Source of the DNA: Paraburkholderia sp. PGU19
GTDB taxonomy: Bacteria > Pseudomonadota > Gammaproteobacteria > Burkholderiales > Burkholderiaceae
NCBI RefSeq assembly: GCF_013426915.1
Contig: NZ_AP023181.1
Span: 1-64,000, forward strand
DNA: 64,000 nucleotides
Reading direction: 5' to 3'
Shown piece after piece: positions 42,912-51,675 of this stretch. Position 1 is the first letter of the stretch; each line of letters opens with the position of its first letter. The position numbers were made by a program, and so were the translations under genes. The notes beneath the pieces were generated by a model. The model saw only the letters and a program-made list of their open reading frames with translations. It was not told the origin of the DNA and did not search any database.

Positions 42912-44303
42912 TCACATCATCGGCATATGCAGATGATGGGGATCGCTCAAGGTTTCCGCGACGCGCTGTAACGCGTCGCGGCAATCGCTTCTGTCCTGCG
43001 GGCCGCCCAGACAGACGCGGATCGTATTAGGCGGGTTTCCATCGGTCGAAAACGCCGCGCCCGCTACCGCTCCCACGCCCTGATTGCGCAATTGCAGCGC
43101 AAGCTCGGGCGCGCTCCAGTCGCACTGCGGCGGAATCGGCAACCACAAATGAAAGCCATCGGCCTGCGCTTCGTAATGCCAGTCGGCAAGTTCCTGTGAG
43201 GCAATCGCCTGGCGCGCGTTCGCTTCCTTGCGGATCGCGTCGAGCATCTCGTGCGCGGTGCCATCGTTGACCCATTGCGTCGCCAGCAACACCGTGAACG
43301 GACTCGGCATCACGGTTGTCGCGCGCAACGCGCCCGCAACGCGCTGCGTCTGCCTCGCTGTCGGCGCGCGCAAATAAGCGACGCGCAGCCCCGCGCCGAA
43401 GGTCTTCGAAAAACCCGTTACATACCAGGTGAGTTCCGGCGCGAGTGACGCTAGCGCGACAGGCTTGTTCGCCGGCAGCCAACCATACGCATCGTCTTCG
43501 ATAATAGGGACGCTGTAGCGCAACGCGACATCCGCGAGTGCTTCACGCCGTTGCACCGAAAGCGTCAGCGTGCTCGGATTCTGCAAGGTCGGATTGCAGT
43601 AGAAGGCACCGGGCTTCTCGGTCTTGCACAGCGCTTCGAAGGCGTGCGGCAACGGTCCTTCTTCATCGCGCGGGAGCGGTTGCAAGCGCACGCCGAGTTG
43701 CGACGCGATCGCCTTGATGCCGGGATAGGCGAGCGTGTCGAGGCAAATGGTTTCGCCAGGTCTTGCGAGTTGCGACACGAGCGCGACCAGCGCGCTATGA
43801 ATGCCGGGACACACAAGCACGGTATCGTCTTCGCAATCGGGCAAGCGCTCTTTCAGCCACGCGCGTCCTGCCGCGCGGTCGTCCGGCGTGCCGCCGAAAT
43901 CCTGGTAGCGCAGCAGCCTGTATGGATCAGTTTGCGCAAGCAGATGCGCCGACGATTCTCTCAAGCGCGCCGCAAGTTCGGGCGGCTCGGGCGGCATGTT
44001 CATCGACATCTCGACGCTGCTGCCGCCCGCGAGCGGCAAGGTCTGCGTGCGTCCGCGCACGAACGTGCCGCTGCCCGCACGCGCATCGAGCAGGCCGCGT
44101 TTGCGCGCCTCCGCATACGCGCGCGCGACAGTGGTGTAGTTCAACTGCAATGCACCCGCCAGATCGCGCAAGCCGGGCAGACGGTCGCGCGGACGCAGAC
44201 GACCGCTGGCGAGATCTTCCTCGATCAGATCCGGTATCACGAGATACGCCGGTTTGCGGCTTTCCGTCAGCCGCTTGAGCCAGTGATGCGCGAGACTGTC
44301 CAT
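42912..44303 (-). CDS. MocR-type regulator (GntR HTH plus aminotransferase domain)
   Basis: A 463-residue fusion of an N-terminal GntR winged helix (DRLPGLRDLAGALQLNYTTVARAYAEARKRGLL) and a fold-type I aminotransferase domain. The PLP lysine is likely in SKTFGAGLR, with IIEDDAYGWL and YCNPTLQNPS as further cofactor segments. MocR proteins respond to PLP or amino-compound ligands. It is divergent from the Nit1C-type operon, 396 bases away. In pseudomonads the Nit1C cluster is instead led by the sigma-54 activator NitA, so this regulator may have taken its place. Confidence 0.9.
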   Translation of the reverse strand: MDSLAHHWLKRLTESRKPAYLVIPDLIEEDLASGRLRPRDRLPGLRDLAGALQLNYTTVARAYAEARKRGLLDARAGSGTFVRGRTQTLPLAGGSSVEMSMNMPPEPPELAARLRESSAHLLAQTDPYRLLRYQDFGGTPDDRAAGRAWLKERLPDCEDDTVLVCPGIHSALVALVSQLARPGETICLDTLAYPGIKAIASQLGVRLQPLPRDEEGPLPHAFEALCKTEKPGAFYCNPTLQNPSTLTLSVQRREALADVALRYSVPIIEDDAYGWLPANKPVALASLAPELTWYVTGFSKTFGAGLRVAYLRAPTARQTQRVAGALRATTVMPSPFTVLLATQWVNDGTAHEMLDAIRKEANARQAIASQELADWHYEAQADGFHLWLPIPPQCDWSAPELALQLRNQGVGAVAGAAFSTDGNPPNTIRVCLGGPQDRSDCRDALQRVAETLSDPHHLHMPMM

Positions 44304-44418
44304 GCTGTTAATTCCGATGCGGATGGCGTGAATGCGTTATTCAAGGTAACACGCGAATTCCGCGAAAAATAAATCGGTTTGCATTCAATTCGAAACTTGA
44401 TCGCATTGATTGGATGAA

Positions 44419-44435
44419 TGCACGCTTGCGGTGTA
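44419..44435. promoter_or_regulatory. NtrC-like enhancer site candidate
   Basis: TGCACGCTTGCGGTGTA matches the NtrC pattern TGCACC-N4-TGGTGCA at 10 of 13 defined bases. It lies about 190 bp upstream of the sigma-54 promoter, a usual enhancer distance. This is a visual match only. Confidence 0.4.
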
Positions 44436-44611
44436 TCGCGCACCATCCGCACGCAAAAGACGCTGCGACGTTGTGCGAAACCGGTGCGCGCGCATCCGTC
44501 GCCGATACCCGAAAACCCCCATCAGACACGGCTCGCAAAGAAATTTTCGGGTCGCTCGAACAATCGCGATTTGATTGATTGGAAGTTGATTGCATGAACC
44601 AGGCCGGAAAT

Positions 44612-44626
44612 TGGCATATCCGTTGC
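44612..44626 (+). promoter_or_regulatory. Sigma-54 promoter of the Nit1C-type operon
   Basis: TGGCATATCCGTTGC carries the essential GG (-24) and GC (-12) with exactly 10 bp between, and agrees with TGGCAC-N5-TTGC at all but one base. The predicted start is near 44638, giving a leader of about 60 bases before ATG 44700. It implies control by nitrogen status through an enhancer-binding protein. Confidence 0.75.
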
Positions 44627-44699
44627 GTTAAGTGATTCGCCAATCGGGATATTTCCCGTCGAGCAATCCGATCAATTACGCGACTTATTGGAGAGCGAT

Positions 44700-45182
44700 A
44701 TGCCTGCCGTCAACAAACCGCTGCATCAGAAAGGCGATTACCTGGTCGACTACGAAGAAAAGGTATTTCCCGACGTCAAGGCCGAACCCGGCGAGAAAGC
44801 GCTCGTCACCTTTCACACGGTCGCATTCGAAGGCTCGATCGGTTTCGTCAACCTGTTGCAGGCCACCCGCCTGCAACGCAAGGGCTTCGATACGTCGGTG
44901 CTGCTGTATGGCCCCGGCGTCACGCTCGGCCTGCAACGCGGCTTTCCGACGCTTGGCGACGAAGCCTTTCCCGGCCATCTGAACTTCAACAAGCAACTCG
45001 TCAAATTCATGGAAGAGGGCGGCAAGGTCTACGCATGCCGCTTCGCGTTGCAGGCGCTGTATGGGCATGGTGAAGCGTCGCTGATCGAAGGCATCCGGCC
45101 GATCAATCCGCTCGACGTGCTCGACCTGCAGCTTCTGCATCGCAAGGAGAACGCGCTGATCATCCATACGTGGACCGTCTGA
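44700..45182 (+). CDS. nitB: Sll0783/MSMEG_0572 family nitrogen-starvation protein
   Basis: A 160-residue soluble alpha/beta protein ([41 protein letters not shown]) of the family named after Synechocystis Sll0783, which is induced by nitrogen starvation and needed for polyhydroxybutyrate build-up there. The fold looks DsrE-like; the reaction is unknown. ATG 44700 follows TTGGAGAG by four bases. It opens the ten-gene operon and is followed 17 bases later by the nitrilase gene. Confidence 0.85.
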   Translation: MPAVNKPLHQKGDYLVDYEEKVFPDVKAEPGEKALVTFHTVAFEGSIGFVNLLQATRLQRKGFDTSVLLYGPGVTLGLQRGFPTLGDEAFPGHLNFNKQLVKFMEEGGKVYACRFALQALYGHGEASLIEGIRPINPLDVLDLQLLHRKENALIIHTWTV

Positions 45183-45199
45183 CGCGCCGGGTGCCCATC

Positions 45200-46225
45200 A
45201 TGTCCGAGCAGCGAATCATCCGTGCAGCGGCGGTGCAGATTGCGCCGGAGTTCGAGCGTCCCGGCGGCACGCTCGACAGGGTATGCGCCGCAATCGACGA
45301 AGCCGCATCAAAGGGCGTGCAGCTGATCGTCTTTCCCGAGACGTTCGTGCCGTACTACCCGTACTTTTCGTTCGTGCGTCCGCCCGTCGCGTCGGGCGCC
45401 GAACATATGCGGCTCTACGAGCAGGCCGTCGTCGTGCCGGGCCCCGTCACGCAAGCGGTGAGCGAACGCGCGCGCCGTCATTCGATGGTAGTCGTGCTCG
45501 GCGTGAACGAGCGCGATCACGGCAGCCTGTACAACACGCAACTCGTGTTCGACGTCGATGGGCGTCTCGTGCTCAAGCGCCGCAAGATCACGCCGACGTT
45601 TCATGAACGGATGATCTGGGGGCAAGGCGACGCGGCGGGGCTCAAGGTCGCGCATACGGGCATTGCGCGAGTCGGCGCGCTCGCGTGCTGGGAGCACTAC
45701 AACCCGCTCGCGCGCTACGCGCTGATGACGCAGCACGAAGAGATCCATTGCAGCCAGTTTCCCGGCTCGCTGGTCGGGCCGATTTTCGCCGAGCAGATCG
45801 AGGTCACGATCCGTCATCACGCGCTTGAATCGGGCTGCTTCGTCGTCAATTCGACGGGCTGGCTCAGCGAAGCGCAGATCGAATCTGTGACGACGGACCC
45901 GAAGCTGCAAAAGGCGCTGCGCGGCGGCTGCATGACGGCAATCATCTCGCCCGAAGGCCAGCATCTCGCCGAGCCGCTGCGCGAAGAAGAAGGGATGGTC
46001 GTCGCGGATCTCGACATGTCGCTGATCACGAAGCGCAAACGGATGATGGACTCGGTCGGCCACTATGCGCGGCCCGAGCTGCTGAGTCTTGCCATCAACG
46101 ACCGTCCGGCGCTGCCCGTTGCGCCGATGTCGATGTCGTTCGAACGCGCGGGCGCGGACGCCGCACCCGACGAAACCACGAGTGGAGGTCAGGATGAATG
46201 CCAGCGTGAACCTGTCGCCGGTTGA
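45200..46225 (+). CDS. nitC: Nitrilase (Nit1C/Nit6803 type)
   Basis: A 341-residue nitrilase-superfamily enzyme with the catalytic triad Glu47 ([12 protein letters not shown]), Lys129 ([12 protein letters not shown]) and Cys163 ([12 protein letters not shown]). These segments are typical of aliphatic nitrilases of the Sll0784 subgroup. It converts R-CN to the acid plus ammonia, or forms an adduct that other cluster enzymes use. In pseudomonads the equivalent gene is essential for growth on cyanide. ATG 45200 is the conserved start; its C-terminus overlaps the radical SAM gene by 32 bases. Confidence 0.92.
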   Translation: MSEQRIIRAAAVQIAPEFERPGGTLDRVCAAIDEAASKGVQLIVFPETFVPYYPYFSFVRPPVASGAEHMRLYEQAVVVPGPVTQAVSERARRHSMVVVLGVNERDHGSLYNTQLVFDVDGRLVLKRRKITPTFHERMIWGQGDAAGLKVAHTGIARVGALACWEHYNPLARYALMTQHEEIHCSQFPGSLVGPIFAEQIEVTIRHHALESGCFVVNSTGWLSEAQIESVTTDPKLQKALRGGCMTAIISPEGQHLAEPLREEEGMVVADLDMSLITKRKRMMDSVGHYARPELLSLAINDRPALPVAPMSMSFERAGADAAPDETTSGGQDECQREPVAG

Positions 46226-47327
46226 GCCGCGCACGCAGCGCCAGTTGATGGAACTGCGCACGGAACTGCAATCGGCCGGGCTGCGTCTCGTCGATCCGAA
46301 TGCGGGCGCCGCGAGCCGGCGTGGCGGCGCGGGTCCGTCGGATCACAAGGCCGTGACTGTCGACGGCGTGACGATCATGGTGCCCGTGCATACCAGCTCC
46401 GCGTGGCATTCGCCATTCGTCGCCGGCGCGCCGGATGAGGCGGGGACGAGTGCGCTGATGCGCGGCACGATCCCGATTGCCAGCATCAGCTTTCCGAAAG
46501 CGCCACGCTTCACGCAGCTGCAAACACTTGACGGCGTGCCGTACTCGCACATCGCGACGCTGCATGGCACCGACGTCCTCGCGACGACGGTGCTGCAAAC
46601 TTGCATCCGCTATGAGAGCCGCAAGAAGACCTGCAAGTTCTGCGCGATCGGCCAATCGCTCGCGGCGGGTCGCACGATTGCGCGCAAGACGCCGGAGCAG
46701 CTTGCGGAAGTGGCGCGCGCCGCCGTGCTGCTCGATGGCGTGAAGCACATGGTGCTGACCACGGGCACGCCGCCCACGCCGGATCGCGGCGCGCAGATCC
46801 TGTGCGAAAGCGCGTTTGCGATCAGGGCCGCTGTCGATCTCCCGATTCAGGCGCAGTGCGAGCCGCCCGACAACGATGCGTGGTTCGAGCGCATGAAGGC
46901 GAGCGGCATCGACACGCTCGGCATGCATCTCGAAGTGGTGACGCCGGACGTGCGCGCTCGCGTGATGCCGGGCAAGGCGAGCGTGCCCATCTCGCGCTAT
47001 ATGGAAGCATTCAGGGCGGCCGTCGCGGTGTTCGGCAAGGGGCAGGTCAGCACGTATATCCTCGCGGGCCTCGGCGATACGGCGGAATCAATCCTGTCGA
47101 TCTCGCGCGAACTGATCGACATCGGCGTGTATCCGTTCGTCGTGCCCTTCGTGCCGATCAGCGGCACGCCGCTCGAAGACCATCCCGCGCCTTCGCCCGA
47201 GTTCATGAAGTCGATCCTAGCGCCGCTCGGCGCGATGCTGCGCGACGCGCAGATGCGTTCCGCCGATATCAAGGCGGGCTGCGGCAAATGCGGCGCGTGC
47301 TCGTCGCTCGCATCGTACGAGGACTGA
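46194..47327 (+). CDS. nitD: Radical SAM protein, MSMEG_0568 family
   Basis: A 377-residue radical SAM enzyme. The cysteines expected to hold the SAM cluster are Cys137, Cys147 and Cys150 ([15 protein letters not shown]), i.e. C-x9-C-x2-C instead of the classic C-x3-C-x2-C. A second Cys set lies at the very end (Cys363, Cys366 and Cys369, GCGKCGAC), suitable for another Fe-S cluster. AGGLGDT-like and QAQCEPPDN strands fit a partial TIM barrel. GGAGG lies five bases before ATG 46194. The substrate is unknown; the family is always found with this nitrilase. Confidence 0.88.
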   Translation: MNASVNLSPVEPRTQRQLMELRTELQSAGLRLVDPNAGAASRRGGAGPSDHKAVTVDGVTIMVPVHTSSAWHSPFVAGAPDEAGTSALMRGTIPIASISFPKAPRFTQLQTLDGVPYSHIATLHGTDVLATTVLQTCIRYESRKKTCKFCAIGQSLAAGRTIARKTPEQLAEVARAAVLLDGVKHMVLTTGTPPTPDRGAQILCESAFAIRAAVDLPIQAQCEPPDNDAWFERMKASGIDTLGMHLEVVTPDVRARVMPGKASVPISRYMEAFRAAVAVFGKGQVSTYILAGLGDTAESILSISRELIDIGVYPFVVPFVPISGTPLEDHPAPSPEFMKSILAPLGAMLRDAQMRSADIKAGCGKCGACSSLASYED

Positions 47328-47329
47328 TC

Positions 47330-47893
47330 ATGTTCTGCGAGACATTCGACGAACTGGATGCATTGCCGCTCGACTTCACACCCGCCGAGTATCGCGTGAA
47401 ATGGGCGACGCTGCCGTGGGAAAGCAATGAAGCGTACGCGTTGCGGCGCGCGGTGTTTTGCGTCGAGCAGGGGATCTTCGTTGGCGACGACCGCGACGAG
47501 ATCGACCGTCACGTGAAGCTGCTGGTCGCGCTGAGTTGTATTGCGGGCGTGCCGGAACAGGTGGTCGGCACGGTGCGGATACACGAAACGCAGCCGCGCA
47601 CGTGGCTCGGCTCGCGCCTTGCCGTGCATGCGGCGTTCCGCTCGCACGGCAAGCTCGGCTCGACGCTGATCCGCCTCGCTGTCAGCAGCGCGCACGCGTT
47701 GGGGTGCGATACGTTTCTCGCGCATGTGCAGCGTCAGAACGTGCCGCTGTTCAGGCGGCTGCACTGGCAGACGGTCGCGGAGGAAACGCTGTTTGGCCGG
47801 CCTCACGATTTGATGGAGGCGGACCTTGCGCACTATCCGCCGTGCTTTACGCCGGAAAGCGGTTTCGTCACGTCGTCGCGAGGCCGCTCATGA
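47330..47893 (+). CDS. nitE: GNAT N-acetyltransferase, MSMEG_0567/Sll0786 family
   Basis: A 187-residue GNAT-fold protein. The acetyl-CoA region includes VVGTVRIHETQPRTWLGSRLAVHAAFRSHGKLGSTLIRLAVSSA, with a reduced R/Q-x2-G-x-G/A loop, followed by LAHVQRQNVPLFRRLHW. N-acylation of a cluster intermediate is likely. It starts two bases after the radical SAM stop and ends in an ATGA overlap with the next gene, so it is tightly coupled. In some genomes this domain is fused to the following AIR-synthase-like protein. Confidence 0.85.
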   Translation: MFCETFDELDALPLDFTPAEYRVKWATLPWESNEAYALRRAVFCVEQGIFVGDDRDEIDRHVKLLVALSCIAGVPEQVVGTVRIHETQPRTWLGSRLAVHAAFRSHGKLGSTLIRLAVSSAHALGCDTFLAHVQRQNVPLFRRLHWQTVAEETLFGRPHDLMEADLAHYPPCFTPESGFVTSSRGRS

Positions 47894-48876
47894 GTCTGCA
47901 AGCGCTGGTCGAAAGGATGCGCGCAAGCCGCGGCTTTCGACACAAGACGGATATAGCGGGCGTGGTGGCGTCACTGGCGTCGCGATTGCCGAACGGCACG
48001 CGCGATCTCGCACAAGCCGTTGCCGTGGGCGACGACTGCGCGGCGCTGGGCGATGGCGACGGCTATCTGCTGTTTGCGATCGAAGGGCTGGTCAGCGATT
48101 TCGTCGAAACGATGCCGTGGTTCGCGGGCTATAGCAGTGTGATGGTGAACATCAGCGACGTGTATGCGATGGGCGGCCGGCCACTCGCCGTCGTCGATGC
48201 GCTGTGGAGCGATGGGCTCGATGCGGCTGGGGAGATTCTGGCGGGTATCGCGGCGGCATCGAATGCGTATGGCGTGCCTGTCGTAGGCGGACATAGCAAC
48301 ACGCGCAGCGCGGAGCCGCAGCTTGCCGTGTCGATACTCGGCCGTGCGCGCGCGTTACTGTCGAGCTTCAACGCGCGACCGGGCGACAGCCTCGTGATGG
48401 CCGTCGATCTGCGCGGCCGTTTCGAAGATCCGTATCCGTTCTGGAATGCGTCGGTGGGCGCGCCCGCCCAGCGTCTGCGCGACGATCTAGAGCTGCTGCC
48501 ACAACTCGCGGAAAGCGGGCTCTGCGACGCGGCGAAGGACATCAGCATGGCGGGTGTGCTGGGCACGTCGCTGATGTTGCTCGAATGTTCGGGTGTCGGC
48601 GCACGCATCGATCTCGATGCGATCCCTCGCCCGGAGCATGTCGATTTCGAACGCTGGCTCAGTGCGTTTCCGAGTTATGGCTTCGTGCTTTCCGTGCGCG
48701 ATGAGCGCGTGGATGAAGTGCTCGCGCGCTTCACGCAGCGCGGCCTGGCGTGCGCGACGATTGGTGACGTGGATGCGTCGCGTGAAGTAGTGCTCACGCA
48801 GCAGGGCGATTCGGCGTTGCTCTGGAGCTTCAAGGACAGCGCGTTCATCGGCGCGCCAGTGGGAGCGCAAGCATGA
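47890..48876 (+). CDS. nitF: AIR-synthase-related protein, Sll0787 family
   Basis: A 328-residue PurM/SelD/ThiL-like protein with an N-terminal ATP-binding half (AVGDDCAALGDGDGYLLFAIEGLVSDF, MVNISDVYAMGGRPLAVVDAL) and a C-terminal half (DISMAGVLGTSLMLLECSGVG). The superfamily activates an amide, nitrile-like or acid oxygen with ATP to form C-N bonds. Four-base overlaps with both neighbours show strict co-translation. The substrate is unknown but probably derives from the nitrilase or radical SAM product. Confidence 0.87.
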   Translation: MSLQALVERMRASRGFRHKTDIAGVVASLASRLPNGTRDLAQAVAVGDDCAALGDGDGYLLFAIEGLVSDFVETMPWFAGYSSVMVNISDVYAMGGRPLAVVDALWSDGLDAAGEILAGIAAASNAYGVPVVGGHSNTRSAEPQLAVSILGRARALLSSFNARPGDSLVMAVDLRGRFEDPYPFWNASVGAPAQRLRDDLELLPQLAESGLCDAAKDISMAGVLGTSLMLLECSGVGARIDLDAIPRPEHVDFERWLSAFPSYGFVLSVRDERVDEVLARFTQRGLACATIGDVDASREVVLTQQGDSALLWSFKDSAFIGAPVGAQA

Positions 48877-50054
48877 ACGGCACGACGATGCGCATTGCGT
48901 TGTTCACGCATTCCGTCAATCCGCGCGGCGGTGTGGCGCATACGCTGGAACTCGGGCGCGCGCTGCATGAAGCAGGGCAGGATGTGACGATCTTCGCGCC
49001 ATCCGTCGACGGCGCGCCTATGTTCCGTGCATCACCTTGCCGTGTCGTGCTCGCACCTGTCGCGGCGCACGGCAACGATACGGTGACGATGGTGCGGACG
49101 CGCATCGACGCGCTGAAAGCGGCATTGCTCGAAGGCGGCGCGTCCGGCTTCGACGTGCTTCATGCGCAGGACAGCATCAGCGGCAACGCGCTTGCGGAGT
49201 TGCGCGAAGCGGGCGCGATTCGCGGTTTCGTGCGCACGGTTCATCATCTCGATACCTTCGACGATGCACGGCTGAGCGAGTGGCAACGACGTGCGTTCGC
49301 GGATGCCGATGATGTGTTCTGTGTGAGCGATGCATGGACGCGCAAGATGAGCGACGAGTTCGGTATTGCGGCTTCAACGGTCAGTAACGGCGTTGACGTG
49401 CAGCGCTTCCGCAGTTCAACCGAAGCAAAAGACTCAGACGTCTTGGTGAGGCTCGGCGTTATCGGCAAGCCGGTCGTACTGGCCGTGGGCGGCATCGAGG
49501 AACGCAAGAACACGCTGCAACTGCTGGAGGCGTTTGCATTGCTCAGGCAAACGCATGCCAACTCGCAACTCGTGATCGCAGGTGGCGCGAGCCTGCTCGA
49601 TCACGATGCCTATACGCGCCGCTTCTTCGCGCGCGCTGCGCAACTGAGTCTGTGCATCGGGCAAGGCGAACCGATCGTAATCACTGGTCCGCTCGATGAC
49701 GCGGCCATTCCCGCATTGATGCGGCGTGCCGATGTCGTTTCGATGGTGTCGTTGCGCGAGGGCTTTGGTCTCGTCACGCTCGAAGCGCTGGCGGCGGGCG
49801 CGCCCGTCATCGTGTCGCAGATCGAGCCATTTACCGGCTATCTCGACGAACACGTCTGCTGCTGGGCACTACCCGATGACGCCGCCAGCATCGCCGACGC
49901 ACTCCGCCGTGCGTTGCGCGAACGCGGCGGCATCGACTTCGAACATGCAGTACCCGAGCTTCTTGCAAGCTTCAGTTGGCACGAAAGCGCGCGCCGTCAT
50001 GTCGCGCTGTATGCGAGCCACGTGCGGCACATCATGCAACCGCTCGGCGCCTGA
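48873..50054 (+). CDS. Glycosyltransferase, MSMEG_0565 family
   Basis: A 393-residue GT-B fold glycosyltransferase. The N-terminal half has HSVNPRGGVAHTLELGRALHEAGQ, and the donor site has VLAVGGIEERKNTLQLLEAF and the E-x7-E-like RADVVSMVSLREGFGLVTLEALAAGAPVI of GT4 enzymes. It overlaps the previous gene by four bases. Its presence suggests that the cluster makes a glycosylated product rather than only degrading nitriles. The donor and acceptor are unknown. Confidence 0.87.
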   Translation: MNGTTMRIALFTHSVNPRGGVAHTLELGRALHEAGQDVTIFAPSVDGAPMFRASPCRVVLAPVAAHGNDTVTMVRTRIDALKAALLEGGASGFDVLHAQDSISGNALAELREAGAIRGFVRTVHHLDTFDDARLSEWQRRAFADADDVFCVSDAWTRKMSDEFGIAASTVSNGVDVQRFRSSTEAKDSDVLVRLGVIGKPVVLAVGGIEERKNTLQLLEAFALLRQTHANSQLVIAGGASLLDHDAYTRRFFARAAQLSLCIGQGEPIVITGPLDDAAIPALMRRADVVSMVSLREGFGLVTLEALAAGAPVIVSQIEPFTGYLDEHVCCWALPDDAASIADALRRALRERGGIDFEHAVPELLASFSWHESARRHVALYASHVRHIMQPLGA

Positions 50055-50077
50055 ATGTCTCAATCAAAGGAAACGTG

Positions 50078-50362
50078 ATGCCAGTCATGCACTTCAAGGT
50101 CCAGTGGCCGGACGGCAGCGAGGCCAACTGCTATTCGCCTTCGACCGTAGTCGGCGAGTTTTTCGTTGCCGGACAACGTTACGCGCTTGGCGATTTCGTC
50201 GAGCGAGCACGCGAGGCGCTGCATATCGGCTCCGAACGCGTGCGCGAGAAGTACGGCTTCGCGTGCTCGGCGGCGATGGATCAGCTAGCGCAGATCGAAA
50301 CCCAGGCGCAGCGCTTTTCAACCGATCCGCAAGCGGAAGTCCAGGTCGTCGAACTTTTGTGA
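50078..50362 (+). CDS. nitG: Small nitrogen-starvation protein, MSMEG_0570 family
   Basis: A 94-residue protein (MHFKVQWPDGSEANCYSPSTVVGEFF, then helical to VQVVELL). AAAGGAAACGTG precedes ATG 50078. It has no phosphopantetheine Ser in a DSL-like motif, so it is not an acyl carrier protein despite the acyltransferase-like gene downstream. The family is known only from this cluster type, and the function is unknown. It may be a subunit or carrier for a cluster enzyme. Confidence 0.82.
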   Translation: MPVMHFKVQWPDGSEANCYSPSTVVGEFFVAGQRYALGDFVERAREALHIGSERVREKYGFACSAAMDQLAQIETQAQRFSTDPQAEVQVVELL

Positions 50363-50382
50363 ACCGAACGCAGGAAAGAATC

Positions 50383-51675
50383 ATGTCGAACGCAAACATC
50401 ATTGCTCCCGATGCAACGAGCGCGGCTCCCCACCATACGGTGATCGTCGTAGGCGGCGGACAGGCGGGACTGTCGATCAGCTACTACCTGAAAGAGGCGG
50501 GCATCGATCATCTCGTGATTGAAAAGCACACGGTCACGCACACCTGGCGCTCGCAGCGCTGGGATGCGTTCTGCCTCGTCACGCCGAACTGGCAGTGCGC
50601 GCTGCCGGGCTATCCGTATCGCGGCGACGATCCGCATGGCTTCATGAAGAAGGACGAGATCATCGCGTATCTGGACGGCTTCATCGCGATGGTCGATGCG
50701 CCCGTGCTCGAACATACGGAAGTGCGCAAGATCAGGCGCATGGCATCAGGCGGCTATGTCGTGTCGACGTCGAACGGCGACTTTACGGCCGATCAGGTTG
50801 TGGTGGCCTCAGGCGGCTATCACACGCCCATCGTGCCGCGCATGGCCGAGCGGTTGCCTACCGATATCGTGCAGTTGCAGTCGTCGCATTACCGCAATCC
50901 GCAGGCACTGCCCGAAGGCGCGGTGCTCGTCGTCGGTTCGGGGCAATCGGGCGCGCAGATTGCCGAAGACCTGCATCTTGCGGGCCGCAAGGTGTATCTG
51001 GCCGTAGGTGAAGCGCCGCGTTGCGCGCGCTTCTATCGCGGCCGCGATGTGGTCGACTGGCTCGCCGACATGCGCTACTACGACATGCCCGTCGATCAGC
51101 ATCCGCTGCGCGAAGGCGTGCGCGACAACACGAATCACTATGTCACGGGCCGCGATGGCGGACGCGATATCGATCTGCGGCGCTTTGCGCTCGAAGGCAT
51201 GGAACTCTATGGGAGGCTCGACGATCTGCGCGACGGCCGTCTGCAATTCGCGCCGAATCTGATCGACGCCCTCGATAGCGCGGACGATACGTACAACCGG
51301 ATCAATACGAGCATCGATGGCTTCATAGAGAAGCATGGTATCGATGCGCCGACTGGCGTGCCTTACGAACCCGTGTGGCAACCCGAAGGCGAACGCACAT
51401 CGCTCGATCTTGCAGAAAGCGGTATCACGTCAATCATCTGGTGCATCGGTTTCAGGCCGGATTTCAGCTGGATCGATGCGCCCGTTTTCAACGGACGCGG
51501 CTATCCCGCGCATGTTCGCGGCATCACGCCGCAAGCGGGGCTGTATTTCATCGGGCTGCCGTGGCTGCATACATGGGGATCGGGCCGCTTCTCCGGTATC
51601 GCGCGTGACGCCGGGCATGTGGTCGACACGATCCGCTCGGCCATCGACGCGACATCGGCGAGTCTCGCGGCGTGA
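50383..51675 (+). CDS. nitH: FAD-dependent oxidoreductase, MSMEG_0569 family
   Basis: A 430-residue flavoprotein monooxygenase-like enzyme with an N-terminal FAD motif (VVGGGQAGLSISYYL, near residue 22), a second dinucleotide motif for NAD(P)H (VVGSGQSGAQIAEDL) and a C-terminal FAD segment (GLYFIGLPWLHTWGSGRFSG). This two-motif layout fits class B monooxygenases that oxygenate C, N or S atoms. ATG 50383 has AGGAAAG upstream. The stop overlaps the GTG start of the following gene, linking the Nit1C set to the LnmK-like gene. Confidence 0.87.
   Translation: MSNANIIAPDATSAAPHHTVIVVGGGQAGLSISYYLKEAGIDHLVIEKHTVTHTWRSQRWDAFCLVTPNWQCALPGYPYRGDDPHGFMKKDEIIAYLDGFIAMVDAPVLEHTEVRKIRRMASGGYVVSTSNGDFTADQVVVASGGYHTPIVPRMAERLPTDIVQLQSSHYRNPQALPEGAVLVVGSGQSGAQIAEDLHLAGRKVYLAVGEAPRCARFYRGRDVVDWLADMRYYDMPVDQHPLREGVRDNTNHYVTGRDGGRDIDLRRFALEGMELYGRLDDLRDGRLQFAPNLIDALDSADDTYNRINTSIDGFIEKHGIDAPTGVPYEPVWQPEGERTSLDLAESGITSIIWCIGFRPDFSWIDAPVFNGRGYPAHVRGITPQAGLYFIGLPWLHTWGSGRFSGIARDAGHVVDTIRSAIDATSASLAA

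Larger units (their letters stand above)
44304..44699. other. Divergent regulatory region of the Nit1C-type operon
   Basis: 396 bases, AT-richer than the flanks, between the MocR gene and the first operon gene. It contains an NtrC-like site at 44419 and a sigma-54 promoter at 44612. TTGATTGATTGG and GTTGATTGCA near 44573-44594 are direct-repeat-like and could be MocR contacts. Confidence 0.6.

Noticed and set aside
50078..50362. Small cluster protein as an acyl carrier protein for the LnmK-like enzyme
   Set aside because: No DSL-type serine motif and the wrong helix pattern.
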